Source: Thermoplasmata archaeon
GTDB lineage: Archaea > Thermoplasmatota > Thermoplasmata > Lutacidiplasmatales > UBA184
Length of the DNA stretch: 28,699 nt
Direction: 5' to 3'
Assembly: GCA_030044475.1 (NCBI GenBank)
Contig: JASHVP010000104.1
Location: forward strand, 1 to 28,699
Shown here: in pieces, positions 22,872 through 28,699 of the stretch
Layout: the number at the start of each line of letters is the position of its first letter
How positions within the stretch are numbered: position 1 is the stretch's first letter
Notes under the pieces: generated by a model
Databases searched by the model: none
Seen by the model: the letters and a program-made list of their open reading frames with translations, nothing else
Told to the model about the DNA's origin: nothing
Program-made: the position numbers and the translations under genes

Positions 22872-24242
22872 GTGACCCGCCTTTTCGGGACGAACGGGAT
22901 TCGCGAGGTCGTCGGCGAGAGGTTCACCCCCTCGTTCGTGCAGCGAGTCGCGGCGGCGGTCGGCTCGGTGACTCCGGTCGGTCCCCCGATCGCGGTCGGG
23001 TGGGACGGGCGGACCTCGAGCCCGGCCCTCGCTCGGATCGTCAGTGGGACTCTGGCCACCGCCGGACACCGCGTCGTCGAACTCGGACTGCTTCCGACGC
23101 CCGCGGTCCAGTTCAACGTCCCCCGGGTCGGAGCCCAGCTCGGGCTCATCGTCACGGCCTCGCACAACCCTCCGGAGTTCAACGGGATCAAGTGCATCGC
23201 CGCGGACGGTCTCGAGGCGCCCCGCGAATTCGAGGAACGGATCGAGGGGGCGGTGGCGGCCGGCGCCGCACCGTCCGTCCCGTACGACCGGATCGGGGAC
23301 ATCGGGGTCGACTCGCTCGCCGCCCGCCGGTACGTGGACGGGATCGCCGCTCAGGTCGATCGCGACCGGATCGCGGCCCGAAAGTTCTCGATCGTCCTCG
23401 ACTGCGGCAACGGCGCGTCGGCCGAAGCGAGCCCGGCCCTCCTCCGGAGGCTCGGGTGCCGGGTCGTCTCGGTCAACGCCCACGTCGACGGCACCTTCCC
23501 CGGCCACCTCTCCGAGCCGGTCGAAGCGAACCTCGGAGACCTGAAGCGCATCGTCCCCGCGGTCGGCGCCGAACTTGGGGTGGTGCACGACGGCGACGCC
23601 GACCGGGCGATCTTCGTCGACCGGAGCGGCCGGTTCGTCCCGGGGGAAATGATGCTGACCCTGCTCGCCCGCGATGCGGTCGAGCAGCACCACGGCGGCG
23701 TGGTCGTCACTCCGGTGTCGGGGTCGCAGGCCGTCGAGGACGCCGTGCGGCCGTTGGGGGGCTCCGTCGTCTACACCCGGGTCGGCTCGCCGTCGGTCAC
23801 GCACGAGATGCAGGCGCGGCGCGCGGTCTTCGGGGGGGAGGAGAACGGCGGGCTGATCTTCCCCTCGTTCCAACTGGCGCGCGACGGCGCGATGACGCTC
23901 GCCGCGACCCTCGACCTGCTCGCCCGCGACGGTCGCTCCCTGGAGGAGCTGCTCGGGGGACTCCCCCACTACACGATGGTCAAGGAGAAGGTCGCCTGTC
24001 CAGTCGAGCGCCGCGAGGAGGTCCTCGCGGAGGTCTCGCGCCGGCTCTCGGAAGGGAGCGAGCGGGTCGTCACGATCGACGGCGTCAAGGCGTACCGGGC
24101 GGGCGGCTGGGTGCTCTTGCGCCCTTCGGGCACGGAGCCGCTGTTCCGCGTGTTCGCGGAGTCGAGCGATCCGGAGCGGGCGAAAGCACTCGCCCGCGAA
24201 GGGCTCGAGGCGGTGCATCGCGCCCTGGACGTCTCGGAGTGA
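22872..24242 (+). CDS. glmM: Phosphoglucosamine mutase / phosphomannomutase
   Basis: 456 residues from the GTG at 22872, chosen because the family begins with R-L-F-G-T-N-G-I-R at the very N-terminus; the 21 codons upstream fit nothing known. This alpha-D-phosphohexomutase interconverts hexose 6- and 1-phosphates for sugar-nucleotide synthesis. All four domains show their motif: TASHNPPEFNGIK with phosphoserine S97, the metal loop DGDADR (240-245), the sugar-binding GEENGG, and RPSGTEPLFR (417-426) in the phosphate-binding domain. Glucosamine versus mannose specificity cannot be settled from sequence by eye; the archaeal GlmM/ManB group contains both. Stand-alone gene between minus-strand units. 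Confidence 0.9.
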   Translation: MTRLFGTNGIREVVGERFTPSFVQRVAAAVGSVTPVGPPIAVGWDGRTSSPALARIVSGTLATAGHRVVELGLLPTPAVQFNVPRVGAQLGLIVTASHNPPEFNGIKCIAADGLEAPREFEERIEGAVAAGAAPSVPYDRIGDIGVDSLAARRYVDGIAAQVDRDRIAARKFSIVLDCGNGASAEASPALLRRLGCRVVSVNAHVDGTFPGHLSEPVEANLGDLKRIVPAVGAELGVVHDGDADRAIFVDRSGRFVPGEMMLTLLARDAVEQHHGGVVVTPVSGSQAVEDAVRPLGGSVVYTRVGSPSVTHEMQARRAVFGGEENGGLIFPSFQLARDGAMTLAATLDLLARDGRSLEELLGGLPHYTMVKEKVACPVERREEVLAEVSRRLSEGSERVVTIDGVKAYRAGGWVLLRPSGTEPLFRVFAESSDPERAKALAREGLEAVHRALDVSE

Positions 24243-24253
24243 GGGAGACCGGC

Positions 24254-24667
24254 TCACCGGACGAGCGGGCCGATCACCAGGATCCCGAGCAGCAGCATCG
24301 CCAGCACCCCGAGGGTGAGGAGCGCCATCCCCCGTTCCCCGCCCCTCTCGAAGTAGTAGCATCCCGAGACGACGCGCAGGATCGGGGTCGCGACCAGGAG
24401 GAGGAGCCCGAGCGTGAGGTACGCCTCGGCCGTCCCGTGCACCAGGCCCTGGGCGAGCCCGCCGGCGGTGAGGTACCCGAGGATCGGGTTCTGGGCGATC
24501 GCCTGCTGCGCGGTCGTGCCGGGATGCCGCAGGAGATGGACGAGCAGGCTTCCGATCAGCACGACGAGGGAGAGCGCGAGCCCGCCGCGGAGGATCAGGC
24601 TCATTCGACGGTACGCGGCCTCGGGCAGGGGACGGACGGGGGACGAGGTCGACGGAACGTCGGTCAT
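24254..24667 (-). CDS. DUF1634 membrane protein (partner of TauE/SafE permease)
   Basis: 137 residues with four hydrophobic spans: around ILRGGLALSLVVLIGSLLV, a shorter middle span, AYLTLGLLLLVATPILRVV, and ALLTLGVLAMLLLGILVIG. The TPILRVVSG segment with an aromatic patch after it (YYFERGGER) is the DUF1634 hallmark. The ATG overlaps the permease stop (ATGA), and DUF1634 genes are regularly found beside TauE/SafE permeases, so the two probably form one transporter. The role of DUF1634 itself is unknown. Confidence 0.85.
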   Translation of the reverse strand: MTDVPSTSSPVRPLPEAAYRRMSLILRGGLALSLVVLIGSLLVHLLRHPGTTAQQAIAQNPILGYLTAGGLAQGLVHGTAEAYLTLGLLLLVATPILRVVSGCYYFERGGERGMALLTLGVLAMLLLGILVIGPLVR

Positions 24668-25530
24668 CCGATCCCCAGCCCCCGGAGGATCGTCTCGATC
24701 GCGAGGCCGCCGACGACCGGGAGGAACAGGAGTCGGACCGTCCGGTTCCGCAGCGTCGGCAGGATCCGGCTCCCCGCATAGGCCCCGAGCGCCGTTCCGA
24801 TCGCCGCCGGGGCCGCGATGACCGGGTTCACGTAGCCGGCGAGGAGGAGGATCCCGGCTCCCGCGGCCGCGGTCACGCCCATCATGAAGTTGCTCGTCGC
24901 CGTCGAGACCTTCATCGGCAGGTGCAGGTACCGGTCCAGCGCCAGCACCTTGAACACGCCCGCGCCGATGCCGAACATTCCCGAGACGACGCCGGCGCCG
25001 AACATCACGCCGAGGGCGGGAGACGTCTCCGCGGCCGCGTACGGCACGTCGCGGTCGAGGACCGCGTCGTGGTACTGACCGCGGAGGGCGAAGCGTTGCG
25101 ACCGCGCGTCGGGGACGATCCCGCTGGGGAGCTCCTCATGCCGCCGCTGCAGGCTGCCGGGGATGATCGCGAGAAGGACGCCTCCCAGCGCGACGAGCAG
25201 GAGCGAGTCGAGCGACGCGTGGGTCAGGAAGACCGTGAGCGTCGCCCCGATGAGCGCGCCGGGGACCGTCGCGATCTCGAGGAACATCCCGATCCGAAGG
25301 TCGGAGAGCCGGTCCCGGACGTACGTCGCCCCGGCCGTCGAGGAGGTGGCGAGGATCGTGATCAGGCCGGCGCCGGTCGCCTCGGGGAATGGCACCGCGA
25401 AGGCGAGGACCAGGACCGGGATGACGACGACCGCGCCCCCGAGTCCGGAGAGCGAGCCGACCAGACCGGCCGCGACCCCGGTCAGAACGACCAGGAGCAC
25501 GAACGTCCAGAGGTCCACAGGGGTCGTCAC
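24664..25530 (-). CDS. TauE/SafE (TSUP) family anion permease
   Basis: 288 residues from the GTG at 25530; the open frame continues upstream, but those codons are not membrane-like and would overlap the divergent promoter. The family pattern is two repeats of a Gly-rich span: GLVGSLSGLGGAVVVIPVL near the N-terminus and GVVSGMFGIGAGVFKV in the second half, with about eight membrane spans and a hydrophilic central loop (about residues 130-165). TSUP proteins export or import sulfite, sulfonates, sulfoacetate or other small anions. The substrate here is unknown, and no sulfur-metabolism gene is nearby. Confidence 0.88.
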   Translation of the reverse strand: MTTPVDLWTFVLLVVLTGVAAGLVGSLSGLGGAVVVIPVLVLAFAVPFPEATGAGLITILATSSTAGATYVRDRLSDLRIGMFLEIATVPGALIGATLTVFLTHASLDSLLLVALGGVLLAIIPGSLQRRHEELPSGIVPDARSQRFALRGQYHDAVLDRDVPYAAAETSPALGVMFGAGVVSGMFGIGAGVFKVLALDRYLHLPMKVSTATSNFMMGVTAAAGAGILLLAGYVNPVIAAPAAIGTALGAYAGSRILPTLRNRTVRLLFLPVVGGLAIETILRGLGIG

Positions 25531-25583
25531 CCGTGGGGTGGGAAAACGGCTCCCTCCGCGGGACCCGAGAGGGGAGCACCAAC

Positions 25584-25592
25584 CTTCAAAAC
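25584..25592 (+). promoter_or_regulatory. Possible TATA box for the GH15 gene
   Basis: CTTCAAAAC, centred about 37 bases before the GTG at 25625, is the only A/T-rich run in the 94-base divergent gap. It would start transcription about 10 bases before that GTG. Confidence 0.35.
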
Positions 25593-25624
25593 GGGGCGGG
25601 CCCTCGTTCGAACCGGGGGTTCCG

Positions 25625-28036
25625 GTGGATCCGCGAGGGAACCGGGTCGCGCCGGGCGCGCCGGGGATCACCCCCCGATGGTCCCACAGCAACAAAGAGG
25701 GGATCGGGACCGCGTACTCCGCCGATACCCGGCTCTGGTTCACGATCTGGCGGGGGATCGTCACCGAGGTCTACTTTCCCCGGATCGACCGGCCCCAGCT
25801 CCGCGATGTCCAGTTCCTCCTGACCGACGGCGAGTCGTTCTTCCACGAGGAGAAGCGGAACCTGAGGTCGACAACCACCCGGCCGAGCGACCGGGCGCTC
25901 GCCTTCGAGGTGACCGCCGAGGACCCGGACGGCCGGTACCGTCTGGAGAAGTCGGTCCTCGGCGACCCCCACCTCCCGGTGGTGCTCGTGCGCACCCGCG
26001 TCTCGTTCTCCGATGCCCGGCTCGCGTCGCGCCTGCGCCTGTTCACCCTCGCGGCGCCCCATCTGGACGTCGGCGGGTGGAACAACTCGGCGACCGTCTA
26101 CGACGTGCTCGGCCATCCGCTGCTCGCGGCCGAGAAGAACGGGCTGGCCGTCGCGATGCGGGCGACCCGTCCGTTCGTCCGGGCGACCGTCGGCTACGTC
26201 GGCGCCAGCGACGGCTTCACCGAGCTCTCGCAGCACAAGCGCCTCACGCAAGAGTTCGACCAGGCCCCGAACGGCAACGTCGCGCTCCTCGGGGAGATCC
26301 CGCTCGGCGGCCCGACCGAGTTCACGCTGGGGATCGCGTTCGGGGAGTCGATCGAGTCCGCCGTCACGGCGCTCCTCCAGTCGCTCGGGACCCCGTACGC
26401 GCTCCACCACAAGCGGTTCCTCGAGCAGTGGCAGCGAACGAAGACGCACGAGGTCGCGCTCGCGCGCGTCTCCCGGGACAAGGGACGCCTGTATCGGTCG
26501 AGCCGCGCGATCCTCCTCGCGCACGAGGACAAGGTCTTCCCGGGCGCGTTCATCGCCTCGCTCTCGATCCCGTGGGGGGCCTCCCGCAGCGACGACGACG
26601 AGGGGGGGTACCATCTCGTTTGGACCCGGGACATGGTCCACACCGCCGAGGCGCTGCTCGCGTCGGGTTCGACCGACGGTCCCCTCCGGGCGCTCATCTA
26701 CCTCGCCACCCGCCAGCGAGCCGACGGGGGGTTCCCGCAGAACTTCTGGGTCGATGGGACCCCGTACTGGCAGGGACTCCAGCTCGACGAGGTCGCCTAT
26801 CCGGTGCTCCTCGCGAATCACCTCGAGGTCGCCGGGGGACTCGCCGACTTCGACCCGCTCCCGATGGTCCGCCGGGCCGCGCGGTTCCTGATCGAACGGG
26901 GCCCGGCCACCCAGCAGGACCGCTGGGAAGAGGTCGGCGGGTACTCGCCCTCCACCTTGGCCTCGATCATCGCGGCCCTGACGGCCGCCGCCCGCCTGAT
27001 CCGGGCGAGCGGCGACGCCGGCTCCGCCACGTTCGTCCAGGAGCACGCGGATTTTCTGGAGGCCAACGTCGAGCGGTGGACGGTCACCGACCGCGGCACC
27101 CTCCTGCCCGACGTGCCCCGCCACTATGTCCGCATCCGGCCGGCCGACGTCGCCAACCCGACGCCCGACGAAGGACCGGACCTCGGTCGGATCCGGCTCC
27201 CGAACCTCCCCCCGGGGGCCCCCAACGAGTTCCCGGCCGCCGAGGTCGTCGATGCGGGGTTCCTGGACCTCGTCCGGTTCGGCATCCGGCGGCCGGACGA
27301 CCCGCTCGTAGTCGACTCCCTGCGGGTCGTCGATTCGGTGCTCCGGGTCGAGACCCCGGCCGGCCCGGTCTGGCGACGGTACAACCACGACGGCTACGGT
27401 CAACGGGACGACGGCGGTCCGTACGTCGACTGGGGGACCGGACGGGCGTGGCCGTTGCTCACCGGCGAGCGGGGGCACTACGAGCTCGCCCGCGGGCGGG
27501 ACGCCGCTCCGTACCTGCGGACCATGGAGCGGCTGGCGACCCCGACCGGACTGATCACCGAGCAGGTCTGGGACGAGGCGGACCGCCCCGCGCTCCACCT
27601 CGAGCTCGGGAAGCCGACCGAGTCGGCGATGCCGCTCGTCTGGGCGCACGCGGAGTACGTCAAGCTGCTGCGCTCCGCGGCCGACAAGTCGGTCTTCGAC
27701 CGATGCCCGGAGGCGGCCGCGCGGTACGCCGACTCGCCGGCCCCGCGGCCGGCGCGCCAGGTGTGGAAGTTCAATCGCCAACCGGTCACGGTCCCGCCCG
27801 AGGCCACCCTGCGGATCGTCGCGGGCGCGGAGTTCCGACTGCGCGCGAGCAACGACGATTGGCGGACGGCCCACGAGCGCGACTCGTCCCGGACCGGGAT
27901 CGGGCTGCACTACGTCGATCTCGAGCCGCTCGGCCGGGGGTCCGCCGCGTGGACGTTCACCTTCTACTGGCTCGGGGCGAGCAAGTGGGAGGGCCGGAAC
28001 TACACGGTCCGTTCCGCGGTCCCTACTCCACCTTGA
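25625..28036 (+). CDS. Glycoside hydrolase family 15 (glucoamylase/glucodextranase-like)
   Basis: 803 residues from the GTG at 25625. Residues 5-270 are the beta-sandwich N-terminal domain of prokaryotic glucoamylases (APGAPGITPRWSHSNKEGIG, then FTIWRGIVTEVYFPRIDRPQ). The (alpha/alpha)6 catalytic domain shows HLVWTRDM (330-337), QLDE with the general acid E389, and EQVWDEAD (646-653) with the general base. A C-terminal segment of about 75 residues adds another beta domain. No signal peptide is evident, so it should act in the cytoplasm, perhaps on stored glucan, maltodextrin or trehalose. Some archaeal GH15 enzymes (Thermoplasma) are trehalases, but those are shorter and lack the large N-terminal domain. 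The stop overlaps the opposing ABC permease gene by 14 bases. Confidence 0.92.
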   Translation: MDPRGNRVAPGAPGITPRWSHSNKEGIGTAYSADTRLWFTIWRGIVTEVYFPRIDRPQLRDVQFLLTDGESFFHEEKRNLRSTTTRPSDRALAFEVTAEDPDGRYRLEKSVLGDPHLPVVLVRTRVSFSDARLASRLRLFTLAAPHLDVGGWNNSATVYDVLGHPLLAAEKNGLAVAMRATRPFVRATVGYVGASDGFTELSQHKRLTQEFDQAPNGNVALLGEIPLGGPTEFTLGIAFGESIESAVTALLQSLGTPYALHHKRFLEQWQRTKTHEVALARVSRDKGRLYRSSRAILLAHEDKVFPGAFIASLSIPWGASRSDDDEGGYHLVWTRDMVHTAEALLASGSTDGPLRALIYLATRQRADGGFPQNFWVDGTPYWQGLQLDEVAYPVLLANHLEVAGGLADFDPLPMVRRAARFLIERGPATQQDRWEEVGGYSPSTLASIIAALTAAARLIRASGDAGSATFVQEHADFLEANVERWTVTDRGTLLPDVPRHYVRIRPADVANPTPDEGPDLGRIRLPNLPPGAPNEFPAAEVVDAGFLDLVRFGIRRPDDPLVVDSLRVVDSVLRVETPAGPVWRRYNHDGYGQRDDGGPYVDWGTGRAWPLLTGERGHYELARGRDAAPYLRTMERLATPTGLITEQVWDEADRPALHLELGKPTESAMPLVWAHAEYVKLLRSAADKSVFDRCPEAAARYADSPAPRPARQVWKFNRQPVTVPPEATLRIVAGAEFRLRASNDDWRTAHERDSSRTGIGLHYVDLEPLGRGSAAWTFTFYWLGASKWEGRNYTVRSAVPTPP

Positions 28037-28699
28037 GCCATCGGGCGGACACGACGTAGCCGACGGTCAGCATGACCGCCGCGAAGACGATGAGGTACCC
28101 CAGGTAGACCCAGTCGGTCGGCGTCCCGAGGACGAACGACCGGCCGAGCGTCGCGGAGAACGTGATCGGATTCACCGCGGAGATCCACTGCATCCAGGTC
28201 GGGAACTGCGACGACGGGAAGAGCGCCGCGCTGGCGAACATCAGCGGCATGGTGATGAAGTTCGAGACGACGCCCGGCGTCTGCCAGTCGGTCGACGGGG
28301 CGGTGATCGAGAGGAAGACGCTCGAGAATCCGACCGCGAGCAGGGCGAGCGCGAGGACCCACACCCCCCACTCGAGCGGCGTCAGGTCGAACCGGACCCC
28401 GAACGCGAACGCCGCCGCGATCATCACCGGGATCTGCACGAGGCCCCGCGTTGCCGCCCCGAACGCCTTCGAGAGGAAGATCACCTGCTTCGAGGTCGGG
28501 GTGATCAGGATGCGCTTCATGAATCCGAACCGCTTGTCCTGGATGGTGCTCATCGAGCCGAACATCCCGACCGACAACATCGACGTCGAGAGCGTCCCCG
28601 GCAGGAGGAACTCGATGTAGTTCGTCGTCCCGAAGTGCTCCTCGAGCGTCGCGCCGCCGAAGTTCGCGAAGCTCGAGCCGAAGAAGGCGAGCCACATGA
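28023..28699 (-). CDS. ABC-2 type transporter permease (5' end outside window)
   Basis: At least 224 residues are visible; the gene runs off the right edge, and the ATG at 28697 is probably internal because family members are usually 250-280 residues with another membrane span before this point. The sequence has the ABC-2 pattern: NYIEFLLPGTLSTSMLSVG, a cytoplasmic helix (IQDKRFGFMKRILITPTSK), then spans around LVQIPVMIAAAFAFGV, VWVLALALLAVGFSSVFLS, a FITMPLMFASAALFPSSQFP segment and a last span before the C-terminus. Such permeases export drugs or lipids, or make surface polymers, with a separate ATPase that should lie outside the window. Confidence 0.88.
   Translation of the reverse strand, partial: MWLAFFGSSFANFGGATLEEHFGTTNYIEFLLPGTLSTSMLSVGMFGSMSTIQDKRFGFMKRILITPTSKQVIFLSKAFGAATRGLVQIPVMIAAAFAFGVRFDLTPLEWGVWVLALALLAVGFSSVFLSITAPSTDWQTPGVVSNFITMPLMFASAALFPSSQFPTWMQWISAVNPITFSATLGRSFVLGTPTDWVYLGYLIVFAAVMLTVGYVVSARWLKVE

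Noticed and set aside
24922..28059. Plus-strand frame of 1045 codons across the TSUP and GH15 genes
   Set aside because: It is a shadow frame of both the minus-strand permease and the GH15 gene, with no recognisable domain; the GH15 frame carries all catalytic motifs.
1..28699. CRISPR array, insertion sequence, integrase or phage genes
   Set aside because: No direct repeats with regular spacers, no terminal inverted repeats, no transposase or recombinase motifs; composition is even across the window, arguing against recent transfer.

Overview
The window is a dense, high-GC (roughly 70% by eye) archaeal segment carrying 30 protein genes on both strands, with almost no intergenic DNA (largest gap about 263 bases). 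The archaeal assignment is secure: it carries TFB, Gar1, aIF6, a PDCD5-type protein and the archaeal/eukaryotic ribosomal proteins S19e, L39e, L31e and S17e. The set of small conserved proteins (a DUF5611-like protein, a DUF2116-like zinc ribbon, an archaeal PPAT) and the extreme GC suggest a high-GC member of the Thermoplasmatota or a related euryarchaeal line. That placement is inference. No rRNA, tRNA, CRISPR, IS element or integrase was seen.

Layout. (1) 2-4122, plus strand: two tandem paralogous helical proteins of unknown function, then gar1-tfb (ATGA overlap) and a PurN-like formyltransferase. (2) 4062-9774, minus strand: a six-gene run reading MocA-like nucleotidyltransferase, XdhC, small 2Fe-2S subunit, molybdopterin subunit, FAD/4Fe-4S subunit, and a short SerK-like ParB-fold protein. 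The FAD subunit has the four-cysteine insertion diagnostic of 4-hydroxybenzoyl-CoA reductase (HcrB), so this looks like a complete aryl-CoA reductase with its own cofactor-maturation genes. (3) 9921-11923, plus strand: the conserved archaeal operon rps19e-pdcd5-rpl39e-rpl31e-aif6, with rps17e facing it. (4) 12439-18030, plus strand: a tightly coupled three-gene module of vWA/TPR protein, P-loop GTPase and a 973-residue protein with a globular head and a very long coiled coil. It has no recognised function and is the best candidate for an undescribed system. (5) 18101-21325, plus strand: a zinc-ribbon membrane protein, a PPAT with a fused DUF84-like domain, two small conserved proteins and a site-2 protease with a sequon-rich C-terminal domain. 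(6) 21322-22796, minus strand: a Trm11-type tRNA methyltransferase and a Mut7-C RNase-like protein. (7) 22872-24242, plus strand: a phosphoglucosamine/phosphomannomutase. (8) 24254-25530, minus strand: a TauE/SafE permease with its DUF1634 partner. (9) 25625-28036, plus strand: a GH15 glucoamylase-family enzyme, converging on a truncated ABC-2 permease at the right edge.

Expression pattern. Genes that open a transcription unit tend to have an A/T-rich TATA-like box about 25-30 bases before the start codon and no Shine-Dalgarno sequence (leaderless), whereas several internal operon genes have GGAG/GGAGG just before the start. Start codons GTG and TTG are common. Stop codons of convergent genes overlap in three places.
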